Assembly: GCF_003576645.1 (NCBI RefSeq)
Contig: NC_044920.1
Location: forward strand, 23,870,363-23,934,362
Length of the DNA stretch: 64,000 bases
Source: Ipomoea triloba
Taxonomy: Eukaryota; Streptophyta; Magnoliopsida; Solanales; Convolvulaceae
Reading direction: 5' to 3'
The notes under the pieces were generated by a model, which was not told the origin of the DNA, ran no database searches, and saw only the letters and a program-made list of their open reading frames with translations. Position numbers and translations under genes: made by a program. Position 1 is the first letter of the stretch; each line of letters starts with the position of its first letter. Below are positions 1-10,500 of this stretch, in pieces.

Positions 1-94
1 AATACAATATACACAAAAATAAACAAGCACCATAAATAATTAATGATATGATCGTATGAAACTGAAAGAGTCTAAGAACAGAAAGCTCGCATAC

Positions 95-557
95 GTTTGA
101 ATTAAGCTGATGAGTTCATCTTCACCGTAAGATCCCACTGCAAGCTTCGTGCTAATACTGTGCAGCAAGTTCCCGTGACTATCAAATTGCTGCAAAAATC
201 AACGGAAAGCATTTTTTAAAAAAACGACATAAGAATCATATTGCTACTAGTTACAGTGGAAGCGAAATGCGTCGAGAAAATCAGGCTAACATGGAAAGAA
301 CCGGTCCAGTTGCCCGTATTAAGATCGATGAAGCGCTGGAGAGCGTCGATGCCTATCGATTCTTCAACTGCGGTGGCGCCGGAGGCGGAGCACGACGGCG
401 GCTTCGCAGTGACCCGACCTCGCGACGGGGAAATTTCACGAATGAATAGCTTGTCGTTTCGGAAATGCAGAGAGGGAGTTCGAGATTTGAAGGGAATAAG
501 GGGTGAATTGAGCGGAGTTGGAGGAACTAGCATTGAAGAGATAGCCGTTGCCGCCAT
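95..557 (-). CDS. Chloroplast DUF3598-like protein, 5' part only
   Basis: This is the first two coding exons of a minus-strand gene that runs off the left edge. Exon 1 is 557-291, starting at an ATG in a good context (MAATAISS). It begins with a Ser/Pro/Arg-rich stretch typical of a plastid transit peptide and ends in GNWTGSFH. A GT donor at 290 and a TTTTGCAG acceptor ending at 190 join it to exon 2 (189-95), which reads QFDSHGNLLHSISTKL and then GSYGEDELIS, with a GT donor at 94. The motif order (ALQRFIDLNTGNWTGSFH, then QFDSHGNL) is what I recall from plant and cyanobacterial DUF3598 (lipocalin-like) proteins. Biochemical function is unknown. The splice junction keeps frame. The family call rests on memory of the conserved N-terminal block only, because the rest lies outside the window. 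Confidence 0.65.
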
Positions 558-785
558 GGAGGGAATGGAGTCTGCTTCCTCCCGGCGAAGCACACTTTGC
601 AGGAATATCTTATCCCAAAACACTGTTCAGCTGAGCTTCTTTGGGGCCAATTTCAGTTTTGGGATAATTTCAATTGGGCTTGATGGGCTTTTTTTTTTTA
701 AATCCAAAAGTGGATATAAATATTTGAGAAAAGAAGAGTTCAAGGAAGGTCTCTTATGCAATAGCTATTCTGCAGTCGTGATATC

Positions 786-1013
786 GTGGACCATGCACCA
801 TGATTGATACTGTAGTTGTGTTGAATTGATACTGCAGTTGTGTTGAAAGGAAACTGCAGTTGCGCAGAACTGAGGTCATTTCATCCGTCTGGAACTGCAG
901 TTGTGTTGAACGGATGAAACGACCTCTGTTCTGCGCAACTGCAGTTCCCTTTCAACACAACTGCAGTATCAACCATGACCATGATTCACAATGCATTGTG
1001 GACTATGGTCCAC
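786..1013. mobile_element. Fold-back MITE-like element
   Basis: The outer ends are the inverted pair GTGGACCAT (786-794) and ATGGTCCAC (1005-1013). Inside, 826-886 pairs with 911-971 (arms built around CTGCAGTTGTGTTGAA and GTTGCGCAGAAC) with only a few mismatches, so the whole unit can fold into a long hairpin. A short direct duplication of the TTGATACTG(C/T)AGTTGTG unit sits in the left arm (804-840). There is no coding capacity. I could not define a target-site duplication, so superfamily is not assigned. Confidence 0.65.
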
Positions 1014-1393
1014 ATTATAATTTGCGGCTATCATGTGGACAGGCAGGGTATAGTATGCCAGTTGTTATACCATGGATTAAGGTTCGCCTTGTATGGTAGA
1101 CATTGATTCTAAATTGTGAACATTTATATATAAATTTTGTTTATAAGTTTTGAAAATTTATGAATATAATACAAGGTCATCACAAATTGTGAATAAGATA
1201 AATTATGAACATTTAGTACTAAATTGTATATCTTTAAACTCGAGTACACCTTGCAAGATGAACTCGAGTCCATATAATAAGTTGCCGGACTATGCGTACT
1301 ATAAATCCTGGTTAGATATTTGCAATTAACTTTGTGTATTTTGAACATATTAAATGTAAATACATAATATATGACCATAGATAAATAAACTAA

Positions 1394-1926
1394 GGGACGT
1401 TTGGTTCACCAAATGTTAAATTATCTTAGGAAATGTTAAATTACTGAAAATGTTAAATTCTTATATTTGATTTTAAATTGATGTATATAATATAAACTTG
1501 TTTGGTTGAAGAATTATTTTTTTATGTTATAATATTTATTTTCCTTTAATATTGTTAACTGGTTTTTATGTATTTCAATAAATTTTAAAACTAAAATAAA
1601 TAAAATAAATAAGATCGATTTTAAAATTCAAATAATTGAATAAGATCGTATAGAAGTAAATGATTTAAAACTAATTAACTAAGAGTTTGAACTTAGAGAA
1701 ATATTTTATGTCTTGAGGAGAGAAAAAAATCAATAAATTAAAATGACAAAATTAGCAATAAGACAAGAGAATATGAGAATACTTAAAAAAGAATGGTATT
1801 TCATATTTCATTTCAATAGTTAAAAACCTTGTGTGGAAATTATGTTACATTGCCTGAGGAAACTACATAACCTGAATCAAACATGAAAATCAAATATAAC
1901 CTTGGTTAAGTTCAACCAAACACCCC
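1394..1926. mobile_element. Tourist-like (PIF/Harbinger-type) MITE
   Basis: The left end GGGACGTTTGGTT is mirrored by AACCAAACACCCC at the right end. The element is flanked on both sides by TAA (391-393 of the second kilobase, i.e. 1391-1393, and 1927-1929). Terminal repeats beginning with a run of G followed by GTTTGG and a three-base TWA duplication are the hallmark of Tourist elements. The 533-bp interior is AT-rich with no coding sequence. Confidence 0.7.
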
Positions 1927-2154
1927 TAAATGTACATGCCAAGTATTTGAGGTTTGATAAAATCACTACTACTTTCTATAAAGAAAAACTTCCTTTTAGG
2001 ACATCATATATGATGGACAAACCACAAGCCACATATATCAAGAATCAAGACAACTATGAAGTCAAACATAGATCAAACTATTTCTCTCCACATTTTGGGT
2101 ACTAAAGTGTCCTTAATCAAAGGGCCATAGATCTCTCTGTGATGATAAATGTTC

Positions 2155-3971
2155 CTATAGTAGTAAAAGAAATGAATCCCAGACCGTAGCGCTAGCAAAG
2201 AGGGCTGGTACCACAACCTGTCCACTGAAAGTGGAGAGCAAACTCAGAGAGCCACTCTTTATTGGAGAAGTCTTTGGAGGAGGAGGCAGTTCTTCGACGG
2301 GAATGGCTACTTTCATGCCTCCGTAGCAGAACCCATTTCCACTAATGAAATAGTAAGTTTTTGTCACGTTTAGTGGAACCACGTCCCTTCCCGCCCCAGT
2401 AGTCCAGTTGTGAAGGGGATGGTCGGAATTGCATGACTCGTAGTCTGTCTTGTTAACCTCAAGCACATTCATCTGGTTCCTGTCATATACAAAAACTGCA
2501 CAGGGAAAGGGTCTATTCAACAGCTGGAAATAGCGCTTTATAACATTTTTATGTAGGCATAATAACATCAATCCTTGGCACATGGAACGGAGACAGCTTC
2601 ACATTGTAAAACAATTGAAAAAGACCTTTCAATTATTCTCCATACAGGGTCGGTCCAAACATTTTATAGACTTATCAATTGTGTAACCTATTGTCAATAA
2701 TCTTTGAGACAAGGAGAACTTTACATGGCAGGCAAAATACTACTTCTTTGGTTCCTGATAATTCAACTTCCTACCAACTCAGCTAAGTTCCTATTGATTT
2801 CATTTCTGAAGTATTCCTTCTATAAATCGATTTCCTATCTAACTCAGCTGCCTGGAATCTTGATTTGCCAATTTCTTATACTAAAGAAGAAGAAGAACAC
2901 TTTAAGGGTGCTTGGATGGAGTTAAAGTTACCCCACACTACACCTCAAGATTAGGAAACAATGAATTATATATTCCTTACAATATATGGAACATGTAACA
3001 TACCTCAAGATTAGGAAACAATGAATTATTCCTCACAAAACATGGAACACGTAACATGTTATCCTCATGTTTACAACATTTCTTACCAGTAGAAACAGCC
3101 AAACACAGGTTCATGATAATACCAAAACCAAGGAAAACAAATACAGTACTACAAGACAAGGCGGAATTTATCACATGCACACTTTGGGTTAGTATTTGCA
3201 GTTTCCTTCGTCACCCAAATATAGTACTATAAAACTTGAAAGAGAATTCAATAAACAAAAATACCAAACAAAACAACTAAAACTGCAGTGAAGTCTAAGA
3301 CAAATTAAAAGGCTTCTAAGCACGTTACAAATACAGAGTATGTAACATGCAACCTATTAACTTACCTACTTAATGCTATCATTGTGCTTACAAAGGTTGG
3401 AAATTTACAGTAAATGGTACTTCCAATACTGAAATTTTGATGAAACAAAAACTGTTCAATGAAGCCAGTTGAAGGTACAAAAAGGCAATGATAATACAGA
3501 AGACCTATAGGGCTAATTAGTCCAAGAGGAAACATACATCATTATTAGTTACTAATTTACTTTCCTAATTTTCCTTAATTGGCGCAAACAATCAAACACC
3601 TTGAGCTCCATCATTGTTGATCGCACTAATGCTCTATAGTATCAAGTAACTAAAATCACTCACCGTTTTATCCGGGTATTAATTTTACTGATAACGCTGT
3701 ACACTACGGAGTATTCTAATCGCAAGAAATGTACGTACAGGGAAAGGAGAGATCGAAGAAGGAGGGAGGAGGAAAGCATACACAGCCAGTCGCCGAGGTA
3801 GAAGTGCTTGCCGCGTGCCCAAACGGTGTAGTTCACATTAGGAGACCAACCCATGTTAGCTCCGACGGTAAAACGAGTTGACGAGACTTCCGGCAGCATA
3901 ACAACCAGCAGGGTGCATGTTAGCACCGCCGCCGCTGTCGGCCAGCCCGACACTGTTTGCCGCTTCCCCAT
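2155..3971 (-). CDS. Lamin-like / early nodulin-like phytocyanin, GPI-type
   Basis: Two exons, 3971-3782 and 2495-2155, join to a 176-residue protein. The junction, WL(F)FVYDRNQ, is restored by a GTATGC donor at 3781 and a GTGCAG acceptor. An N-terminal signal peptide (hydrophobic core about residues 13-27) precedes a plastocyanin-like domain starting TRFTVGANMGW and NYTVWARGKHFYLGDWL. The domain has the two family cysteines (YESCNSDHPL and GNGFCYGGMKV) and several N-glycosylation sequons. The classical blue-copper ligand set is absent, as in early nodulin-like and lamin-like proteins, so copper binding is not expected. A proline-rich linker (PPPPKTSP) and hydrophobic tail ending in FLLLL suggest a GPI anchor. 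The likely site is the outer plasma membrane, with a role in cell-surface or wall organisation (family inference). It closely resembles the Arabidopsis ENODL17 type. Confidence 0.9.
2942..3061. repeat. 60-bp tandem duplication in phytocyanin intron
   Basis: The sequence CCTCAAGATTAGGAAACAAT recurs with a 60-bp period from 2942 and 3002. The two copies differ by small substitutions and an AT-rich insertion. It lies inside the single intron of the phytocyanin gene. Confidence 0.75.
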
Positions 3972-4947
3972 TTCTCTACCACTTTCCAGTGTTTACTAGC
4001 TCCAGTGAAAATATGATTGCTTAATAGATGTACCCAACTGTCTAACAGTTTGATTGCTTAATAGTTGTATGACTTGTATCCAACCGTAAATCGTACGTTA
4101 AGACAGTTAATCCGTGAGATAATTAATTATACCCGTAATATAATAGACAGTGAATCCGTGAGATAATTAATTATACTCAATATAATAGGAGTTAGTTCAT
4201 GAATTATTACTATATACAAATTTTTCTCTTTATTCTTTTAGTACATTGTAGTATCTGTTCATCAATACTTTCTCAACCTATTGAACCAGAAAGAGTCAAT
4301 TTCTTCCCATACCCTTTCCATATGGGAGGATCACTATATGTCGTCTTAGCACAAAGTATTTGACACAAAATTTTTCTCTTTAATTAAGTGTCTGTAAAGT
4401 GACAATTTTAATGCACCACTAATAAATTATGTTAATATTAATAATGCTTTTTAAATTATTAAGGAACTTCTATCTTAGTCATTTTTTATTTATACTATTT
4501 TGTATTAAATAGTTAATTAATCGTTGAGAGTGACAGACACATAAGTGTATCTAAAACTTCAAATTAAAATTATTTTAGTTTTCACGAATATTAAATATTA
4601 CTGGTTGGAATATTACGAACTTTAAAAATAATAATTATATTCACTCTCCACTGCCTTTTTTCCTTTTGAGTAAACAGAGTAACAAAGACTTGTAATTAAT
4701 ATCCGAGAGTGTAATACAAATGCTGGTTTGCATCAATTGTGAATTTGTGATGTGGTTTGTTTAGTAAGTTACGGTTAAAGACAAACCTTATCCAGCAGTT
4801 TACAGTTTACCGTTACACTCACTGCAATGGCCAATGGTGATACACTCGCATTTTTTCCTTAAACCTTAGCTTAAAGCCTTTTTTGTCAATTTCATTTTGC
4901 AAATGCAAAGGTGATTTCATCAGAGTTTTTCCGGCGGCGGTTCTAAG
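3972..4947. other. Divergent intergenic region
   Basis: This 976-bp region separates the minus-strand phytocyanin gene from the plus-strand PPR gene, so it must contain both promoters. A 41-bp direct duplication around AATCCGTGAGATAATTAATT (near 4109 and 4150) is visible. The rest is AT-rich. No specific cis-element can be assigned with confidence. Confidence 0.5.
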
Positions 4948-6759
4948 ATGCAGATTCCCGCATCAGTTCGAGCGCCGACGTGGGTCTCGAAACGGAGGCT
5001 CTTGGAGCAAAAACTCTTACAAATTCACAAGTGCACAGACCTAAACCACTTGAAGCAAGTTCACGCACTCGTATACAAATCCAATCTTCACGCAGACCCT
5101 TTCGTCGCCACCAAGCTCGTCGCCGGCTTCTCGCTCTGCCGCCAAATCGCGTTGGCGGTCAACGTCTTCAGCCAAGTTGTAGAACCCAATGTGCACTTGT
5201 ACAACGCCGTAATCAAAGCCCATATCCACAACTCGCAGCCCTCGCAAGGGTTTGCTGTTTTCTTGCAGATGCAATGTTGTGGCGTTTCGCCGGACAATTT
5301 AACTTACCCTTATCTGTTGAAGGCCTGTTCGGATGAGTCTCGGTTGAATATTTTGAGAATGATTCATGCCCATATTGAGAAAAACGGGTTTAATTCGGAT
5401 ATTATTGTATCCAATTCCTTGATTGACGCGTATTCCAAGTGCGGGAACACTGGGATTTGTTCTGCCAAACAGCTGTTTGGGGTGATGGATCATAGAGATG
5501 TGGTGTCCTGGAACTCTATGATTAGTGGGTTGTTGAAAGCTGGTGACTTGGTTGAAGCTCGGAGACTGTTCGACGAAATGCCTGAGAGAGACGTAGTGAG
5601 TTGGAATACGATATTGGACGGATATGTGAAGGCTAGAGAAATGAATGTGGCGTTCGAATTGTTCGAGAAAATGCCATCGCGGGATGTTGTTTCTTGGTCT
5701 ACTATGATCTCAGGGTATTGCAAAGCAGGGGATATGGAGATGGCTCGGATGTTGTTTGATAAAATGCCTTCAAAGAATGTGGTCTCGTGGACAATAATTA
5801 TAACTGGCTATGCTGAGAAAGGGCTTGTGAAGGAAGCCATTGGATTGTACACTCAGTTGCTGGAGGCTGGTTTGAGCCTAGATGCTGGAACATTTGTCAG
5901 TATTTTAGCTGCGTGTGCAGAGTCCGGTACGCTCGGTTTGGGTAAAAGAGTTCATCGTACTATAGAACGGAGTGGTTTTAGTCGAAATACTCTGGTCTGC
6001 AATGCTCTGATTGATATGTATGCCAAGTGTGGAAGCTTGAGCAAGGCATTTATTGTGTTTAAAAGGACAAGAAAGAAAGACTTGGTATCTTGGAATTCCA
6101 TGATACACGGCTTCGCTGCGCATGGACATGGAAGAAAGGCGCTCGACCTTTTCTCTAGGATGAAGCGCGAAGGGTTTGTGCCCGATAAAGTGACATTTCT
6201 TGGCCTTTTGTCTGCGTGCAGCCATGCAGGTTTTGTAGAGGAAGGCATTTCGATCTTCAATGCCTTGCAGAGTGATTACGGGGTTAGTCCTGAAGTACAG
6301 CACTACGGTTGCTTGATCGATCTCTTAGGCCGTGGTGGACGACTCAAAGATGCTTTTGCACTTGCCCTTAGCATGCCAGTTGAACCGAACATTATAATCT
6401 GGTGTTCCCTTTTGGGGGCATGCCGCATGCATAATGCTGTTGGGTTCGCGCAAGATGTTCTAAATCACTTAGCCGAAGTGGACACAACATATTCGGGAAA
6501 AATTTCCGTGCTATCGAATATTTATGCTGCAGCGGGTGAGTGGTGCAGTGCTGCAAATATGAGATTGCTAATGAAGGACATCGAGAAGCAAAAGCCATCC
6601 GGTGTAAGTTCAATAGAGTTGACTGATAAGCTTCACGAATTCGCTGTGATGGACAGTGTTCATCCCAAATCAGATAGGATTTATCAGATGATAGACGGAT
6701 TGAGTCATCATCTTAAACTGCTAGGTAGCGCCCCCGCTGCTCTATGTGAGGAACACTGA
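4948..6759 (+). CDS. E-class PLS pentatricopeptide repeat protein
   Basis: Intronless 603-residue protein. The ATG at 4948 opens MQIPASVRAPTW. From about residue 80 the protein is a chain of PPR units recognisable by repeated DVVSWNSMISG, EARRLFDEMPERD and NALIDMYAKCG blocks with the alternating P, L and S lengths of the PLS subfamily. From about residue 478 (PNIIIWCSLLGACRMHN) it carries the E motif, then E+-like sequence (HPKSDRIYQMIDG). It stops without a DYW deaminase domain. Such proteins bind single-stranded organellar RNA, usually specifying a C-to-U editing site and recruiting a DYW partner. Motif order and sequence resemble Arabidopsis At3g29230 (PCMP-E27) as I recall it. The N-terminus is not a textbook transit peptide, so the target organelle is open. 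The site edited cannot be told from sequence by eye. Confidence 0.93.
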   Translation: MQIPASVRAPTWVSKRRLLEQKLLQIHKCTDLNHLKQVHALVYKSNLHADPFVATKLVAGFSLCRQIALAVNVFSQVVEPNVHLYNAVIKAHIHNSQPSQGFAVFLQMQCCGVSPDNLTYPYLLKACSDESRLNILRMIHAHIEKNGFNSDIIVSNSLIDAYSKCGNTGICSAKQLFGVMDHRDVVSWNSMISGLLKAGDLVEARRLFDEMPERDVVSWNTILDGYVKAREMNVAFELFEKMPSRDVVSWSTMISGYCKAGDMEMARMLFDKMPSKNVVSWTIIITGYAEKGLVKEAIGLYTQLLEAGLSLDAGTFVSILAACAESGTLGLGKRVHRTIERSGFSRNTLVCNALIDMYAKCGSLSKAFIVFKRTRKKDLVSWNSMIHGFAAHGHGRKALDLFSRMKREGFVPDKVTFLGLLSACSHAGFVEEGISIFNALQSDYGVSPEVQHYGCLIDLLGRGGRLKDAFALALSMPVEPNIIIWCSLLGACRMHNAVGFAQDVLNHLAEVDTTYSGKISVLSNIYAAAGEWCSAANMRLLMKDIEKQKPSGVSSIELTDKLHEFAVMDSVHPKSDRIYQMIDGLSHHLKLLGSAPAALCEEH

Positions 6760-7402
6760 TCGTTTCTCAACCACACCACGTTTAGCCTGTAAGTATTCCA
6801 TCATATCCAAGATGATGACTTGAGTACGAGTTGTAATTATATGCTAATACTGTCGATAATCTTGTTGCTAGTGACATATAAGAATCGGTCTTTGATCTTA
6901 TGGTTACATTATCAATTGCCTCAAACTGTTCATGATGCATAGTTTCATTTTTTTTTTAGTTTATGGCCAAGTGGCCAGCAAGGTCTCATTTTGTTGGCCT
7001 GATGGGCCATTCTGTGTATGAGGGATGTGAAGTGGAACCACTCAACATTTTTTGGTGTGTCTTTATTAGGGATTGGGTCATCTGGGATGTGGGATCCCAT
7101 GTTTTCTCATCTCATTAATGGAGCAGTTGAACTAGGTAAATGTCTGTCTGCAATAACACTCTCAGCATTGCTATTTCCTTCATTCAATGCTTAGTTCAAT
7201 GAAAGCTAAGCTTCTATATACTGCTTGGTCCATCATTCATTCTGGATTCCCAAAGTTGGTTGGCTTGAAACTAAGTTTTCTTGCAGGCCACAGCCACTCC
7301 ATCAAACTCTGCCAGTCTTGCACTGTTGACAATGCCATTACAATTTTCATTCTCATCTCAAAATTAACTTGCTAACCCACACAAAAAGATCTGTGCAATT
7401 AA

Positions 7403-7633
7403 TCAGCTTGGTTGGCGTGAGTGGTCGTGCACTCTTGTCCATTAAGAGAGGTCAGGAGTTTGAAGTTTCAACCCCCTTTTATATGGAAAAACTAAGCTGG
7501 CTAGTACTTTGCTCTTTAATTGGGCCAACCCGGTGCTTACGGGGATTAGTCTGAGTATGGTACGTGCTTAAAAGTGTTTCCTACCGTTAAGACTTGCTCT
7601 GAACACCTCGTGGTCTAACCTAAAAAAAATAAA
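7403..7633 (+). mobile_element. tRNA-derived SINE with 14-bp target duplication
   Basis: The body starts TCAGCTTGGTTGGCGTGAGTGG (box-A-like), carries a box-B-like segment near 7455-7475 (GTTTGAAGTTTCAACC), and ends in an A-rich tail at 7621-7633. It is flanked by the identical 14-mer ATCTGTGCAATTAA at 7389-7402 and 7634-7647. A-tail plus long perfect duplication shows LINE-mediated retroposition. Confidence 0.85.
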
Positions 7634-7727
7634 ATCTGTGCAATTAAAGTTGAATATGGTTCTAATTCTCTTAACAATAATGTTGAGTCATGGGCCCCTA
7701 GTCCAATCTAGTCAGATTAAACAACAC

Positions 7728-7912
7728 AGCTTTGCTCAAATCAATCAAGTTGATCGAACAGTTGACTTGGTAATTACAAGATTTTAAGTTCAGCTCCTTG
7801 TGAGAGATATCTATTGAACTTTTTGATTTGAACTGGTTAGTTATGACAATCTAAGTTGGTTTTACTCCTTGTAGTCCTTTATCAACTAAGGTCAAAATGC
7901 AGGCTTCACTCA
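7728..7912 (+). mobile_element. SINE-like fragment, related to the 40-kb and 32.7-kb copies
   Basis: It shares with the SINE at 39957-40190 the order GACTT..ATAA/TTACAAG, AAGTTCA (box-B-like), a block with TAGTTATGACAATCTA, and ATCAACTAAGGTCA. It is diverged, and no clean target duplication is visible. A further partial copy lies at about 21404-21530 (GTTCTAAGTTCAATTCACAG region) and a short one at about 17868-17925. Confidence 0.55.
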
Positions 7913-8323
7913 GAGCACACATTCAAGTAGGGAATACCAGCTTTTTTGTAAATCAAAGCTTAACTCAATCACAATTGGCCAAGATATAGTCTAAACCTTG
8001 AATGAAATAATCCAAGTCGTTGTAGTGAGCATGAGTTGAAAAGAGTATTCTTGACATGTGGAGGTACAAGGCGCACGAGGGTTTCATTCAGTACCATTCA
8101 CTACCATTATGCGTCATACTAGGATACTTGAGTGGCGCATAAGACAGTCCAAACTAAATGTATTTTAACAAACACATTAAAAGGACCATATAAATAATCA
8201 AAATCTGGTAGTTGGGTGTAACAATTTTTAGTTTCACTGTGAGTGGCGCAAAATACAGCCCAAACTACATATATTTTTACAAACACATTAAAAAGACCAT
8301 ATATATATATATATATTTATATT

Positions 8324-8661
8324 CAAATGAGGTCGCACATTCCCGTGCGATCGGTGCGAAATACACTACTAAAGTATACAAATATACACCACTTAATGTT
8401 AGAAAATGCATCACAATGAAAATACACGAAAACACTAAAAAACACACCACACCCAAAATAATGCACCATAACTCTCATGCTTCTAATGGTGCATTTCCTA
8501 ACACTGTGTGGTGTATATTTACATACCTAGTGGTATGCTTTTTGGTGATGCATACCTAACGGCGTATATTTGTGTAGTGCATTTTCTAACATTGAGTGGT
8601 GTATATCTGTATACATAGTGGTGCGGCCGCACAGATCGCACGTTAAGGCACGACCACATTT
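8324..8661. mobile_element. Fold-back MITE, family A copy 1
   Basis: Left arm 8324-8415 (starting CAAATGAGGTCGCAC) pairs with right arm 8575-8661 (ending CACGACCACATTT) over roughly 85 bases with scattered mismatches. Both arms contain GTGCGATC(G/T)GTGCG and the TATACACCACT(T/C)AATGTTAG block. There is no coding sequence. Confidence 0.7.
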
Positions 8662-9289
8662 AATTATGACTAGAATATGTTAGTTAAGGGTCTAAGGCTT
8701 TTAATTTATACCTTTAAAAAGCACATCAAATCTAACTCTACACTCCATAGTACTCTTATCCCTAGCCAAAGGACCATCTTTCGCCGGCCATTATGTACTT
8801 TGAACAACCCTATTTATATCTCAATTAAAACCATCAAAACAATGCCTGTATTTACTAATTGAATGGATTAGAATGAAGTCTGGTATTTACATAGAATAAG
8901 CTGAGGATTGGTCTAAGAAAGGACCACGTCTGTGTGTCTAGGGGAACCCGCCGAACAGATGGAATCACAATTATGAGTGAAAGACCCACTGGATTTGAGA
9001 TGGGATGCTTAGCTTGTTGCTGCATGCCTCTTTCAACCATCTGATTCATAGTGGATGTCCTCTCTTATTTATCTTCTACCCCACCTTGCTTCCTCCTTTT
9101 CCTATTTCTTTCATCACTTTTTTCACACACATCTTTCTTCTTCTCGATCTCCTTTTATCTTCTCTTTTGGATCTCATCTTTTTGCCCCCTTTTTCCCTTT
9201 TCTTTCATAATTCAATTGTATAATTTGTGAAAAACAACCCTACAATTCAATTGACTTACTCTACATAAAGAAAGAGTACGGAGTAGCGA

Positions 9290-9420
9290 GACTTTGTGGT
9301 TTAGTGGCACTCGGTTGCACCCTCATATGGAAAGGGGTGGGTTTAAGTCTCAGTGGAGGCGGTGCTAACTCTTTGTGTTTTAGTAGGTTAAGAAGGTAAT
9401 TATGAACAAATACTACGCTC
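9290..9420 (+). mobile_element. SINE-like copy (same family as the intronic SINE at 31.4 kb)
   Basis: A GTGGTTTAGTGGC segment (box-A-like) is followed about 45 bases later by GGGTTTAAGTCTC (box-B-like). Then comes the family body: CAGTGGAGGCG, AACTCTTTGT and ATGAACAAATACTAC. No clear target duplication was found. Confidence 0.6.
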
Positions 9421-10242
9421 TAACGGAGTCAATAGCTATTTAATGCTTGATTGGATACCGTGCTGGGTTGCGTACCAATGTATTTAGATAGTTATGATGA
9501 CTTAGGTTAGTATCACGACAAACGTGAGTTATTTGGTCTAGTTGATATATGATTAAGCGATGTGTCGGCATATTTTTCGACTTGTTAGGTTAATGTTATA
9601 TAACTCTATTAATAACAATGAACAGTAAATTACATGTCCCGAAAAAAGTGACTAAATGGATATAACATGATATTTTGTACTATGTCACACTATTTTATTA
9701 CACAAAAAAATGATTTATCCACGACACACCCCTCAAATATAATCTTTTATTAATATTTAATTGTAACTTTTTTTTTTAATGATGAGATAACAATAGGAAA
9801 TTAAAAATGTAACAATATAAATTTAGTTTCTTATTAATAAAGGTTAAGGACAATAATGCTTTATGGAAGTTTGGGTGACACAAAATGAATGTGGGTTGTA
9901 ACCTGATAATCTGTCACTTAGGACGGACAACGAGATTGAAAGAAGTTTAAGCGTGTTAAAAGCTGTGGGCCCCACCAGTTATTACCCGCAGGTGACAATA
10001 AAATCTCACAGCTTGTCTTTCTCACTTCATTTATCAATTCAACGTAACTTCCCCTAATCCTCCACGCAGCTTCCCATATAATACAAACTACGCCCTCATT
10101 CCTTTGTTGTACACTATGCTGCGTAGCATGTACGCTGCTCATTGTACCTTTTTACGTAGTATTTTTTACAACAGAAATGAATATTTTATACATTGGTCAC
10201 AGTTTGCTTCAAATAGAACTATGCACCATACAAACCACATCA

Positions 10243-10500
10243 GAAAAGCTTGAGACCGTCTCATTGCGAGACGAGTCAGGTCAGGTCAAGATGAAAATGT
10301 AATATTTATACTTACAAATGTCATACTTATATGCTCAAATGTAATACTAATCAAAAATATAATTTGTGTTAGTATAAATGACAAAAAATTTATTCCTGAT
10401 TAGTATTACATTTGAGCATATAAGTATGACATTTGCATGTTGATTCAACTCGACTTGACCCGCCCCACAAATAAGGATCAATGAGACAGTCGTGTGACCC
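10243..10500. mobile_element. Mutator-type MITE relative with perfect 38-bp fold-back
   Basis: The ends carry TTGAGACCGTCTCA and TGAGACAGTCGTGTGA, matching the termini of the better preserved element at 50494-50947. Internally, 10316-10353 and 10397-10434 are a perfect 38-base inverted repeat separated by 43 bases. The right-hand 38-mer recurs in the 50.8-kb element. No target duplication is readable. Confidence 0.7.

Larger units (their letters stand above)
558..2154. other. Spacer with two inverted-repeat elements
   Basis: There is no supportable gene here. The stretch holds the 5' flank of the DUF3598-like gene, a GC-richer fold-back (786-1013) and a Tourist-like element (1394-1926), both listed separately. 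The rest is AT-rich and featureless. Confidence 0.6.

Noticed and set aside
241..807. 188-codon plus-strand frame over the DUF3598-like exon
   Set aside because: It is antisense to a spliced, motif-bearing minus-strand exon and shows no domain; a shadow frame.
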